Below are positions 16,263 to 24,899 of a DNA stretch of 64,000 nt, in pieces (position 1 is the stretch's first letter; each line of letters starts with the position of its first letter). The stretch spans positions 1,896,552-1,960,551 of the forward strand of contig NZ_KB235948.1 of assembly GCF_000332335.1 (NCBI RefSeq). The letters are read 5' to 3'. The notes beneath the pieces are model-generated. The model was not told the origin of the DNA, made no database searches, and saw only the letters and a list, made by a program, of their open reading frames with translations. This stretch comes from Kamptonema formosum PCC 10802. GTDB taxonomy: Bacteria; Cyanobacteriota; Cyanobacteriia; Cyanobacteriales; Oscillatoriaceae. Made by a program: the position numbers and the translations under genes.

Positions 16263-17692
16263 AGTTCGATCTGCACTTTGACTTGAAGATTGGTTAAACC
16301 GGCAACTTTTTTGCTGGAGTCAGCATCCAAACGCACTCGCACTTCTACGACTCTAGAGTCAATGTTAGCAGACGGGTCGGTATTGATGACATTCTGCTTT
16401 TTCACCAGCAACCCAATCCGCTCCACGGTCCCGCGCAATTCTCCCCCCAGGGAATCGTTCGTCACCCGCACCGGCTGGTTCAGGCGGACTTTGCTGACGT
16501 CGCTTTCATAAACCTCTGCCACCGCATACATCTGGCTCGTATCTCCCAGTTCCGCAATCCCTTCCGGCGCAATCAATTCTCCGGGGCGAGTGTGAATCTT
16601 GAGGACTTGTGCGTCGCGGGGCGCTCTCACAGAAGCTTTTTCCAAATTGGCCAGCGCTGTTTTGAGGGCTGCTTGCGCTTGTTTCAGTTCCGCTTCCGAC
16701 GCCCGCACGTCTTCGGGGCGCACTTCTGAAATCCGCTCTAAGGTGGCTTTGGCTTCGTTGACTTGCTCGGCTTTTCCTGCTACAATTTTATCTAGATTTG
16801 CCTGCGCTTCCTCCAGCTGTTGTGCCTGTGTTGAGCTAATCTTACGCAAATTTGCCCGCGCTTCTTTTAGTTGCTCTGCTTGTGCTGATTTGGTGCGGTT
16901 CAGGTTCGCCCGCGCTTCGTTGAGTCTCTCTTGCGCGGCGGCTAGGGTTAAGCGCCGGCTGTCCCCAGCGGAAGCAGAAACCGCTCCGTTTTCCAGAAGG
17001 TATTCGTAGCGCTTGGATTCGCTCTCGGCGTTGCGCAGTTCGGCTTCCAGTCGGGCGATAGTTGCTTCTTGAGCGCTGGTATCTCCCTGGAGTTCGGCTT
17101 CAAGACGGGCGATCTCGGCTTGTTGCGCTTCGATATCGCCTTTGCGCTCGGCTTCTAGGCGGGCGATTGTTGCTTTTTGCGCTTCAATCTCGTTTGTCCG
17201 CTCTACTTCTAGGCGGGCGACTGTTGCTTTTTGGGCTTCAATTTCACCGGCTTTTGCCCCCGCCAAAACCCGGTCGAGATTGGCCTTGGCCACTCCCACG
17301 CGCTGCTGCGCCTCTTCGGCGGCAGCTTGCAGGCGATCTCGGCTGTCGAGCACGGCTACGGGCTGACCGGCTTTCACCGTATCCCCCTCTTTGACTAGCA
17401 GCTGGTCAACTCGGCTTCCTTCTGCGGAGGCGGGGGCGGAGAGTTTAATCACTTCTCCTTGCGGTTCCAACCGCCCCAAGGCAGTCACCGCCGTCACTCT
17501 GGGAATTTCGGGCGCTGTCTCCACCGCTGTATGTGACTGCAACTGGCTGAAGGTGTAAGCCGCCCCGCCACCGGCTATCAGGGTAGCCGCTGTCGCCAGC
17601 GCCACTGCCATCACACTGAAACGGCGACTTCCCGCGCTTGCTGGCGTATTCGCCTCCTCGGATGACAACCGCCCTACTGTTAAGTTCAGCAT
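16259..17692 (-). CDS. devB: DevB-type membrane fusion protein
   Basis: 477 residues with one N-terminal membrane segment (VALATAATLIAGGGAAYTF), an early lipoyl half (VDQLLVKEGDTVKAGQPVAVLD), a long coiled-coil hairpin and a C-terminal beta-barrel part (ASVRAPRDAQVLKIHT to the end). The ascending helix contains four near-identical blocks of about 17-18 residues (AQKATIARLEAER-type), so the hairpin has been lengthened by internal repeat expansion. The adaptor would link DevCA to an outer-membrane TolC-like channel. AGGAGGGA precedes the ATG. It is the first gene of the operon, facing the divergent TetR gene. Confidence 0.9.
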   Translation of the reverse strand: MLNLTVGRLSSEEANTPASAGSRRFSVMAVALATAATLIAGGGAAYTFSQLQSHTAVETAPEIPRVTAVTALGRLEPQGEVIKLSAPASAEGSRVDQLLVKEGDTVKAGQPVAVLDSRDRLQAAAEEAQQRVGVAKANLDRVLAGAKAGEIEAQKATVARLEVERTNEIEAQKATIARLEAERKGDIEAQQAEIARLEAELQGDTSAQEATIARLEAELRNAESESKRYEYLLENGAVSASAGDSRRLTLAAAQERLNEARANLNRTKSAQAEQLKEARANLRKISSTQAQQLEEAQANLDKIVAGKAEQVNEAKATLERISEVRPEDVRASEAELKQAQAALKTALANLEKASVRAPRDAQVLKIHTRPGELIAPEGIAELGDTSQMYAVAEVYESDVSKVRLNQPVRVTNDSLGGELRGTVERIGLLVKKQNVINTDPSANIDSRVVEVRVRLDADSSKKVAGLTNLQVKVQIEL

Positions 17693-17748
17693 CCTGTCCC
17701 TCCTGCCTGCCGGCGTATAACACTAAACCGTATAGTTTTGCTCACTTC

Positions 17749-17771
17749 CTATACTAAACTGGTTAGTATAG
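17749..17771. promoter_or_regulatory. Palindromic operator between devB and tetR
   Basis: CTATACTAA-ACTGG-TTAGTATAG is a perfect 9-bp inverted repeat with a 5-bp spacer in the divergent promoter region. A related half site (CTAAACCGTATAG) lies at 17724-17736. Size and symmetry match TetR-family operators, and the divergent TetR gene is the obvious ligand. Binding here would repress both directions. Confidence 0.7.
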
Positions 17772-17823
17772 AAACGTCAAGGGAGAGAAAAAAATTTTAT
17801 ATTTGGCTGGGGAGGGCCAAGAT

Positions 17824-18444
17824 ATGGCACGAGCAAAGAGCACCGAACCGAAGCGGGAGAGTGCCGGTGAGAAGGTGGAGCAAATCCTGAAAGGGGCCAT
17901 GCAGGAGTTTTTGGCCCACGGCTATACCGGCACGAGCATGGATCGGGTGGCGGCGGCGGCGAGAGTGTCCAAGGCCACGGTTTACAGCCACTTTGGAGAC
18001 AAAGAAGGGCTGTTCGCCGCCTTGGTGGAGCGATTGGCGAAACAGCGGTTTCAAATTCTATTTAACGCCGAGCCGCCTGCAGGGGAAGCCAAAATCGTGT
18101 TGCCACAGTTAGCGGCGACTTTGCTCAATCAAGTCATAGAGGATACGGAGTATCTCACCTTCATGCGGGTGATAGTTGCGGAGTCGGGGCGCTTTCCCAA
18201 CTTGGCGAAGATTTTTATCCGCCACATTACTCAACCCGTGCTGGAGAAATTAGTTCACTATTTGGCTTCTCATCCTGAATTGAATATTCCCGATCCAGAG
18301 GCGGCGGCGCGGATTTTCCTCGGGGCACTGGTTCAGTTTGTTTTGATTCAAGAGATTCTGCACGGGAAAGAGATTATGCCACTGGATAAGGAGCGGATCA
18401 TTGACAGTCTGACTTATTTTATGCTAAGCGGTGCGGGGAAATGA
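17824..18444 (+). CDS. TetR/AcrR family repressor
   Basis: 206 residues from ATG 17824, preceded by GGAGG at 17811-17815; a TTG at 17803 would overlap that ribosome-binding site. The N-terminal helix-turn-helix (EQILKGAMQEFLAHGYTGTSMDRVAAAARVSKATVYSHF region, residues about 18-55) is classical TetR, and the ligand domain resembles AcrR-type regulators with a C-terminal TetR_C domain. Being divergent from devBCA with a palindrome between them, it most likely represses the exporter until a ligand binds. Confidence 0.9.
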   Translation: MARAKSTEPKRESAGEKVEQILKGAMQEFLAHGYTGTSMDRVAAAARVSKATVYSHFGDKEGLFAALVERLAKQRFQILFNAEPPAGEAKIVLPQLAATLLNQVIEDTEYLTFMRVIVAESGRFPNLAKIFIRHITQPVLEKLVHYLASHPELNIPDPEAAARIFLGALVQFVLIQEILHGKEIMPLDKERIIDSLTYFMLSGAGK

Positions 18445-18695
18445 TGGACAGGGGACCGGCGTTCTGGCCGGTCCAAAGTCGGGAGGGGTTGGGGACAGGG
18501 GGAGACAGGCGGGATGCCGGTCCAAAGTCGGGATTGTTAAGTTTTTTATCTCTTTTGTATAAATCGGGGGCACTCACCCGATACTATCTCAATCTCATTC
18601 AAGCTTTATTCAGCTGTCGCAGTTGGGAAGAAGTTAATGACTGTCGCTCATCCTGTGAGTAGCCCTGGCCCGATGAGCTTTGGACAGGGGGTGAG

Positions 18696-19397
18696 ATGGG
18701 CGGAATTATGAGAATCTGGAAGAGAAGAGTTTTTGAGTTCGTTATGGTCAAACCGGCACGAATCGGTCTGGCAGGACTGTTACTCCTAGCACTGGGGTGC
18801 TCCTCACCACCCAATCCCTCACAGACCGTCACGTCTCCAGCGCCGATTTCTTCTCCTTCCCCGAGTCCCTCTCCTGTTCGAGCAGCAGCGCCGGCCCCGG
18901 CGGCAAAGCCTGACAGGTACTGGGATGGCCTTGATAAAGGGGTGGGAGCGGCAGCTTTCGCTCAGTCCGCTCAGTCTGCTAGTGACTGGGGTCTGGTTTC
19001 CAGCCAGTTTCAAGTTGCCGCTAGCCTCTTGAAAACAGTCCCGCCAGACAGCCCGCACTATAAAGACGCCCAACTCCGAATTGGCCGGTACGAACAGAAC
19101 GGGCGCGATGCTCACAAGATGGCGTCGGGAGAGCTCAAGACTCCACCGGCTGCCCTGTTCGACAACAGCGCTCCGGCCCGTCCGCCGGCTCCGGCTCCGA
19201 CACCGGCAGCCACTGTAGTTCCGCCCCCATCTCCTGCTGCGGCTTCCGCTGCTGCGCCCCTTCCCTCTCCGTCGCCGGCTCAGACCTCTTCTCCTGATCG
19301 CTCCGCCGAATACGAAGCCAGGAAGATAGAGGCTCGCCGCCGTCTGGAGGAGGCTCGCGCTCGGCGGGCCGCCAGGTCGAGAGCTAAGCGCCGGTAG
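18696..19397 (+). CDS. Pro/Ala-rich putative lipoprotein
   Basis: Up to 233 residues. LLLLALGC fits a lipobox with Cys at residue 35, or residue 19 if translation begins at ATG 18744, which gives a more usual lipoprotein signal length. Low-complexity Ser/Pro/Ala stretches (about 40-70 and 150-205) flank a compact segment with DRYWDGLDKGVGAAAFAQSA and a helical YKDAQLRIGRYEQ part. The C-terminus is a basic Arg/Ala helix. I do not recognise the function; an envelope-attached protein is likely. Confidence 0.65.
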   Translation: MGGIMRIWKRRVFEFVMVKPARIGLAGLLLLALGCSSPPNPSQTVTSPAPISSPSPSPSPVRAAAPAPAAKPDRYWDGLDKGVGAAAFAQSAQSASDWGLVSSQFQVAASLLKTVPPDSPHYKDAQLRIGRYEQNGRDAHKMASGELKTPPAALFDNSAPARPPAPAPTPAATVVPPPSPAAASAAAPLPSPSPAQTSSPDRSAEYEARKIEARRRLEEARARRAARSRAKRR

Positions 19398-19411
19398 GTG
19401 ACTTTCGTTTT

Positions 19412-20078
19412 CTAGGTTCGGCCAGGGAGCTTAAAGTCCAGGGGTTTTTGTTTGGCTCGTCTGCTTATTGCCTAGAATCCGTCCTCGTATTGGGAGATGG
19501 TTTTATCACCTTGGGAGAACTCCTCACCGCCGGGTGGCGGGTTCCGGATTTGCACTTCGGTCTTTCTTTCCTGCTGCGAAACGGGAATAGGGTTGACAAA
19601 AGATTTGACGGATGATATCCTGACAATAGGATTTGGCTTTTTGTGTGCGGGGGCGAGGAGTGTGGTGAGCACGCTCTGGTCGGTAGACGACCTGGCAACG
19701 TCCCTGTTCTCTCTGTTTTACCACGAGTACAAGCGAAAGCTTTCTCGCCCCGAGGCGTTGAGACAGGCGCAAGAGGACTTGCGCACTCTTTCGGGAAGCG
19801 AGCTGGCGGCTAAATACGAGCCGGTGCTTTCGCCTTTGCTCGACAAGCAGCGGAAAGAGGCTGAGGAGGAATTCAAGCGGGCATCCGCAGCTTATAATAA
19901 AGCGAAAAAAGAATCTCCTGAGGCGGTGGAGGAGTTGAAAAAGGAGTACAGCCTGTGCTATAAGAAGAAGCAAAATGTGGTAATAACTCAGGACCAGTTG
20001 AAGAAAGCTTGCACTGAGGAATTTCCCTTTTCATATTTGCACTACTGGTCAGCTTTTACTTGTCAGGGATTGCGGTGA
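19412..20078 (+). pseudogene. CHAT-domain (caspase-like) protein remnant
   Basis: Two overlapping frames together spell the end of a CHAT protease domain. The frame through 19490 reads LGDGFITLGELLTAGWRVPDLHF; the frame from about 19545 onward reads VFLSCCETGIG (active-site Cys context), then GFGFLCAGARSVVSTLWSVDDLATSLF and KLSRPEALRQAQEDLR. The two are joined only by a frameshift near 19545-19570. The N-terminal part, including the catalytic His region and any TPR repeats, is missing. A coiled-coil-like insertion (about 120-175 of the second frame) precedes FSYLHYWSAFTCQG, the usual CHAT C-terminus. A broken, truncated gene. Confidence 0.75.
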
Positions 20079-20169
20079 GACTCGCAGGGTGCCTTGCCCG
20101 GTAAGCGGCAATTTATCGCGCTGTTGATGCGGGAGTAGCCGGTGCGTCTTGTAGGGGCGGGTTCGCCAA

Positions 20170-20690
20170 AGGTATGTGCCACACAACGACATATATTTCT
20201 AAACCCGCCCCCACCCGGCGATTGGAATTCACGCTCGACAAACTTTCGTCCGCCTCCCTTAGACTTTTGGAATTCTTAAAACCCGCGAAGGCGGGTTTCG
20301 TCTGTATAGCTGCGGTTTCCAACCGCCAAGCCCCCCCAGCTTTAAGCGATAGATCCCCGGCGATTGAAATCGCGGCTATACAAACGAAGTCCGCCTCCCT
20401 TGGACTTCTGCAATTCTTAAAACCCGCGTTGGGCGAAGCCCTTCCCGAAGGGTAGGCGGGTTTTGTCTGTGTAGCTGCGGTTTCCAACCGCCAAGCCCCC
20501 TCAGCTTTAAGCGATAGATCCCCGGCGATTGAAATCGCGGCTATACAAACTTTCGTCCGCCTTCGCGGACTTTTGGAATTCTTGAAACCCGCGTTGGGCG
20601 AAGCCCTTCCCGAAGGGTAGGCGGGTTTCGTCTGTGTAGCTGCGGTTTCCAACCGCCAAGCCTCCCCAGCTTTAAGCGATAGATCCCTAC
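20170..20690. repeat. Array of double-hairpin repeats
   Basis: Three similar units of about 150-170 bp contain AACCCGC...GCGGGTTTCGTCTGTATAGC (or TGTGTAGC), TGCGGTTTCCAACCGCC, CAGCTTTAAGCGATAGATCC and GATTGAAATCGCGGCTATAC. The blocks are the same as in the repeats at 5006 and 7165, amplified head to tail with alternating orientation. Apparent frames through it are repeat-derived. Confidence 0.85.
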
Positions 20691-20762
20691 TCTTAATCCC
20701 CTCTCTTGACACTACCCCACCCCCAAATGGCCACACCGGCGCGGAACCCACCCTACAAGCTG

Positions 20763-21014
20763 CATCATCCGAGCTCCGAGCTCCATCATCCGAGCTCAGA
20801 GCTCCATCATCCGAGCTCCGAGGTCCATCATCCGAGCTCAGAGCTCCATCATCCGAGCTCAGAGGTCCATCATCCGAGCTCTGAGGTCCATCGTTCGAGC
20901 TCCGAGGTCCATCATCCGAGCTCTGAGCTCCATCGTTCGAGCTCCGAGGTCCATCATCCGAGCTCTGAGCTCCATCGTTCGAGCTCCGAGGTCCATCATC
21001 CGAGCTCCGAGGTC
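20763..21014. repeat. 21-bp tandem repeat, exactly 12 units
   Basis: Twelve uninterrupted 21-bp units of the form CATC(AT/GT)(C/T)CGAGCTC, (C/A/T), GAG(G/C)TC. Variation is confined to three positions per unit, and a repeating CATCGT/CATCAT alternation in the second half indicates two-unit duplication steps. The period is a multiple of three, so both strands stay open (His-His-Pro-Ser-Ser-Glu-Leu/Val on the plus strand), but no ribosome-binding site is evident. The gap 20079-21238 holds only repeats. Confidence 0.9.
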
Positions 21015-21238
21015 CATCGTTTCAACCCACCGGCACATCAGGCGCTCAAAACAGATGCCGGTGCGACGCAAAAGAACCCCGGTTTATTTAAATAACCGGG
21101 TTTCTTAATACCCTCTGTTGACACTTGGGAACTTTTCCAGCGCAAAGAAAGCGCTGATTTCGCCCCGGCTGCCGGCGGGCATAATTTCCGCTTCGATGCT
21201 ATACTAAAATTAACCTGTTTTAAACGGAGGGAAGAGGA

Positions 21239-22012
21239 ATGATTTATCAACTACAATCTCCGAGCGCGACGAATATAATTTACCCGGAAAGCGACGGCCA
21301 ACCTATGGCAGACAATACCAGGCAGTTTCGCTGGATAATGATCCTGTATTACAATTTAGAGTGGCTCTTTGCCGGCGATTCAATGGTATTTGTAGCAGGG
21401 GACTTGCTGTGGTATCCGGTGGAGGGGGATAATACTATTCGTCAAGCTCCTGACGTGATGGTAGTGTTTGGCGTGCCGAAGGGGGACAGGGGCTCTTACA
21501 TGCAGTGGCGAGAGGGGAATATTGCGCCGCAGGTGGTGTTTGAGATTCTGTCGCCGGGAAACACCCAGACAGAAATGAACAAAAAACTGAGGTTTTACAA
21601 TCGCTATGGAGTGGAGGAATATTACCTGTACGATCCTCAGAAAAACGATTTGAGTGGCTGGTTGCGTTCGCAAGCGGATTTGGAGGTAATTGAGCCGGTG
21701 GATAATTGGGTCAGCCCCCGGCTGGGAATTCGCTTTGATTTGTCAGGAGAGGAGTTGCAGATTTACCGTCCCAATGGGGAGCGATTTGCAAGTTATGTGG
21801 AAATTCACCGACAGCTGGAAGAACAGCAGCAACGGGCCACGGATGCGGAGCAGCGGGCTGAGCAAGAGCAGCAGCGGGCCGAACAAGAACGGCAGCGGGC
21901 TGAGCAAGAGCGGCAGCGGGCCGAACAAGAACGGCAGCGGGCCGAACAAGAACGGCAGCGGGCTGAGCGTTTAGCAGAGCGGCTGCGTGCGGCGGGAATT
22001 GAACCGGAGTGA
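21239..22012 (+). CDS. Uma2 family protein with Gln/Arg/Glu coiled-coil tail
   Basis: 257 residues with a good ribosome-binding site (GGAGGGAAGAGGA) before ATG 21239. Residues 1-175 are a Uma2/DUF820 domain: FVAGDLLWYPVEG, APDVMVVFGVPKGDR, QVVFEILSPGNT, then KLRFYNRYGVEEYYLYDP (PD-(D/E)xK-like residues). Residues about 185-245 are a coiled coil made of repeated AEQERQR heptads, encoded by near-identical 21-bp units, so its length may vary between strains. Such tails are frequent in Uma2 proteins of cyanobacteria. Function in vivo is unknown. Confidence 0.88.
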   Translation: MIYQLQSPSATNIIYPESDGQPMADNTRQFRWIMILYYNLEWLFAGDSMVFVAGDLLWYPVEGDNTIRQAPDVMVVFGVPKGDRGSYMQWREGNIAPQVVFEILSPGNTQTEMNKKLRFYNRYGVEEYYLYDPQKNDLSGWLRSQADLEVIEPVDNWVSPRLGIRFDLSGEELQIYRPNGERFASYVEIHRQLEEQQQRATDAEQRAEQEQQRAEQERQRAEQERQRAEQERQRAEQERQRAERLAERLRAAGIEPE

Positions 22013-22155
22013 GTTGATTGAAACATCAAGTTGCACGCCCCGACCCACCCCTGGCCATGCGCCCAAGATGTGTGTGAGCGGTAGCCTTTGTAGGGGCGGT
22101 GCGTGCCCATCGCCCCATTGCCGGCTGCCCCATTGCCGGCTGCCCTATGCCCCTA

Positions 22156-23220
22156 TCACACATTCCGCACGAGCCGGTTGAGCGTCGCTTCCATAACAGC
22201 GGTGCTCTGAGCGCTAACCGCAAACACCAGCGCCTCCCGATAAACTCGCTGCGCGGCGTGATGTTTGTAATTAGCCGCACCGCTAGAAGCCGCCACTGCA
22301 GCCATCGCACATCTGCCGGCTAAATCAATCGCCCACGCCCGCAATTGCAGCCCGTCTTGCCGGCTATCTTCTAATATTGCTTCCCGGCAGCTATTCAGTT
22401 CCCGGTTCAGGGCTTCAAATGCAGAGTTAATAAACGGCAGCTGCTTCGTTTTTGCGGCATTTTCCACAATATCCAGACCGGCTCTCGCGCACCCGAGGGC
22501 AAAAAAAGCGGGAGAGCGGATGTTCTTTTTGTCGATTTCGTGAATCCAGCCTGCCGGCTTGACGGACACGACCCGCTCTTGGGGCAAGAACCACTGACTC
22601 AGCTGGGCGCTGACCGTATTTGTTGATGCCATTGCTGCCAGCTGCGCCGGCTCGCTGAACGTGATGCAGCCACCGGCATCCTGATTCGTCTCAACAAAAG
22701 GCAGCATCCCAAACACAGCACTGCCATCAGGCAGGGTGGCAGCGGCAATAAATTCCTGGAAGCAGCCAAAGCCGGTGATCCAGGGTACATAGCCCTGCAG
22801 CTCGTAACCGCCGGCAACCGGCAGCGCCTTGAGCACCGGCTCGCCCAACCGCCGCAACTGGGAGAAGCCGATGCCCACTAACCGCTTGCCGGTGGATAGA
22901 TAAGGGAGATATTCCTGTTTCAGGGATTCATTATCACTAACAGCCAGCATATTGCCGGCACTCTGGTGCTGGATTTGCAAGAACGCCAGGGCACCGGAGT
23001 ATCTGGCAATCATTTCCTCGAAGCTGGCGGACTTCTCCTGTGCCAACTCCTGCCCGCCCCAGATTTTGGGCAGCTGCAGCGCCAGGAGGGAGCGCTCGCC
23101 CAGTTCTTTGAGAGCCTCAAACAGCGCCTGCGGGTCACTGTCAATTTCGGCGGCGCGGGGGGCGACCGATTCCCGAAAATAGGATTCGGCAAAATTTAGC
23201 AGCTGTTGCTGGTCATCCAT
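22156..23220 (-). CDS. Acyl-CoA dehydrogenase family protein
   Basis: 354 residues with the acyl-CoA dehydrogenase fold pattern: N-terminal helical FAESYFRESVAPRAAEID, LALQLPKIWGGQEL, a middle beta domain (KALPVAGGYELQGYVPWITG) and C-terminal helices (AFFALGCARAGLDIVENAA, AWAIDLAGRCAMAAVAASSGAANYKHHAAQRVYREALVF split over two lines of helix). The length is slightly short. No catalytic Glu could be assigned. Cyanobacteria often lack complete beta-oxidation, so it may act on another thioester or amine. It is monocistronic, with repeats on both sides. Confidence 0.78.
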   Translation of the reverse strand: MDDQQQLLNFAESYFRESVAPRAAEIDSDPQALFEALKELGERSLLALQLPKIWGGQELAQEKSASFEEMIARYSGALAFLQIQHQSAGNMLAVSDNESLKQEYLPYLSTGKRLVGIGFSQLRRLGEPVLKALPVAGGYELQGYVPWITGFGCFQEFIAAATLPDGSAVFGMLPFVETNQDAGGCITFSEPAQLAAMASTNTVSAQLSQWFLPQERVVSVKPAGWIHEIDKKNIRSPAFFALGCARAGLDIVENAAKTKQLPFINSAFEALNRELNSCREAILEDSRQDGLQLRAWAIDLAGRCAMAAVAASSGAANYKHHAAQRVYREALVFAVSAQSTAVMEATLNRLVRNV

Positions 23221-23314
23221 GTGAATTTTCTGAGCGACTTCCTCTTTTATAACTCAAGTACCTCGTTCCCAGCCTGAGGGTGGGAACGAGGATAGCGAGG
23301 ATAAAATCCTCTCT

Positions 23315-23406
23315 TATAGCAATAGACAGTCAGTTAAGGACAGGGCATCTCACTTTCTAGTAGGGATAGGGAGCGGAGGGAACGCCTGTCCTACGTCCGT
23401 GCTATA
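23315..23406. repeat. Short TATAGC-ended element
   Basis: Begins TATAGCAATAGACAGT and ends GTGCTATA, about 92 bp, with an inner AGGACAGGGCATCTCACT and CGCCTGTCCTACG. It resembles the degenerate copy at 27097-27203 and shares the TATAGC ends of MITE-A. Confidence 0.6.
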
Positions 23407-23427
23407 TAGACTCCCCCCAAACGCACC

Positions 23428-24384
23428 CTACCGGCGATTGCGGGCGTCGAGGAATTTCAGCTGCCGGTAGAGGGTGGCGATTTGCGGCAGTTGCGCACCG
23501 GCACCCATCGCCGCACGCAGGGGATTGCCGAATATCGCCTCCACTTCCAGGGGACGCCGGGTGTCGAAATCGAGCTTCATGCTGGTTCGGTAAGGAGTCA
23601 TTTTCTCAGTGTGATCGAGCATTTTTTGCATAAAACTTTCAGAGACAGGGCGATTGCAAGCAGCAGCACCGGCAAGAACTTCCCGCATCAGATCCTCAAC
23701 TAGGGTGCGGGTGTCGGGGTTAGCCATTAGTTCGTCTGTCCGGGCGTCGAGAGCGACAGAAAGCCCGTTGTAGGGGATGTTCCACACGAGTTTCTCCCAT
23801 CTAGCCAAAAGCAGGTCTTCCGCTAGATTGATGGGGATGCCGGCGCGCTCGAAGTCGCTGGCAATCAGGCGCATGCGCTCGGTGATGCCGCAGGGGCGAT
23901 AGTCAGGGGCGTATTCGCCGAGGGTGATGTAGCCATAGTCCAGGTGGCGGATGTGACCGGGGCCAATTTTATTGGAGCACAGAAAGCACAGCCCGCCCAT
24001 CACTCGTTCCGGGCCGGCGATTTTGGCCACCTCTTCTTCGCTGCCCAGGCCATTTTGCAGCACCAAGACGACGCCGGTGTCTTTGAGTGCCGGTGGTAAC
24101 AGTTCCGGTAGCAGGTGATTGTGGGTGGTTTTCAGCGCCACCACGACGACATCGCATTTGGGCAGTTCGCTGGGATGCCGGTAGGCGTTGACTTTTAGGG
24201 TGATGTCGCCTTTTGGGGACTCGACGAACAGGCCATTTTGGCGGACTTGTTCGCAATCGCTGCGCAGCAGGAAGTGGACTTGAGCACCGGCTTGCTGCAA
24301 GCGGGCTCCGTAAAAACCGCCCACTGCGCCGGTGCCGAGAATGGCGTAGGTGCGATTGGGTATCATTTCAGGGGGACTTTCCAT
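23428..24384 (-). CDS. 2-dehydropantoate 2-reductase-like protein (PanE/ApbA)
   Basis: 318 residues. YAILGTGAVGGFYGARLQQAG near the N-terminus is the NADPH-binding GxGxxG fold, followed by CDVVVVALKTTHNHLL and VLVLQNGLGSEE. The C-terminal half carries KLVWNIPYNGLSVAL with the conserved Lys-Asn of ketopantoate reductases and a DFDTRRPLEVEAIFGNP helix. ApbA/PanE enzymes reduce ketopantoate to pantoate for coenzyme A synthesis, but several paralogues exist and many are annotated only as putative. A start at ATG 24366 is also possible. Confidence 0.85.
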   Translation of the reverse strand: MESPPEMIPNRTYAILGTGAVGGFYGARLQQAGAQVHFLLRSDCEQVRQNGLFVESPKGDITLKVNAYRHPSELPKCDVVVVALKTTHNHLLPELLPPALKDTGVVLVLQNGLGSEEEVAKIAGPERVMGGLCFLCSNKIGPGHIRHLDYGYITLGEYAPDYRPCGITERMRLIASDFERAGIPINLAEDLLLARWEKLVWNIPYNGLSVALDARTDELMANPDTRTLVEDLMREVLAGAAACNRPVSESFMQKMLDHTEKMTPYRTSMKLDFDTRRPLEVEAIFGNPLRAAMGAGAQLPQIATLYRQLKFLDARNRR

Positions 24385-24899
24385 TATAATGATTTTAGAT
24401 TTGGCGATTTTAGATGTTAGCTGAGCCTGAGGGCTGGTTTAGCAGAAGATTTATCTGTTAGAGCGACAGTCGCTCCCCATCGCCCGCTCCTGCGCTAAAA
24501 TGGTTTTTTAAAAAGTAATTGCCCGGAATGTATATAATGATACGGTTTTCTGTCGCCGCTTAGGTTAAGGTGGCAACGTGAGTATTAGCCGGCGGCCCTA
24601 CCGGTAAAATTATCCTATATCTTTTTAATTAGTTAATAAAAGCGCAGGTGGGGTTCCAGCAGCGCCACCGAGCGAGAGACAAGCGGATTAACCTGTTTTT
24701 CCCCGTGTGTCCGCGTTCAAAAGCGGCCCAGCGCCCACCTGGGTTTTATAACAATGATTTAAGCGGAGAGCAGTAAAAGTGTTTGGTGGGCGAAGGGCGC
24801 TTGAGATTAACGGCTTGAGGGACGGCCTTTGAGTGAGAAAGATCACAAGTGATGATTGCAAAGATCACATCAGAGGTGTGGCGTTGTTGATTAAGATAA
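24385..24899. other. Intergenic region holding a possible structured RNA
   Basis: No protein-coding frame was recognised. The stretch 24641-24750 is strongly structured (own entry). 24850-24875 contains two copies of AAGATCACA near the next gene's start, which may be regulatory. Confidence 0.5.
24641..24750 (+). ncRNA. Putative structured RNA, strand uncertain
   Basis: CAGGTGGG at 24645-24652 pairs perfectly with CCCACCTG at 24734-24741, enclosing about 80 nt with an inner GCGGA/TCCGC pairing (about 24683 and 24710) and complementary AGCGCC/GGCCCAGCG segments. A TTTT follows on the plus strand, and an AT-rich tract (24604-24640) precedes it. It does not match the SRP RNA or tmRNA patterns I know. 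It may be an unassigned small RNA or a leader of the small gene downstream. Confidence 0.3.

Noticed and set aside
20113-20751. 212-codon minus-strand frame
   Set aside because: It is made of three translated copies of the double-hairpin repeat.
20763-21014. CRISPR array
   Set aside because: Units are contiguous with no unique spacers, so this is a minisatellite.
20706-21095. 129-codon frame of repeated His-His-Pro-Ser-Ser-Glu units
   Set aside because: It is the translation of a 21-bp tandem repeat. The other strand is equally open and there is no ribosome-binding site, so it is listed as a repeat.
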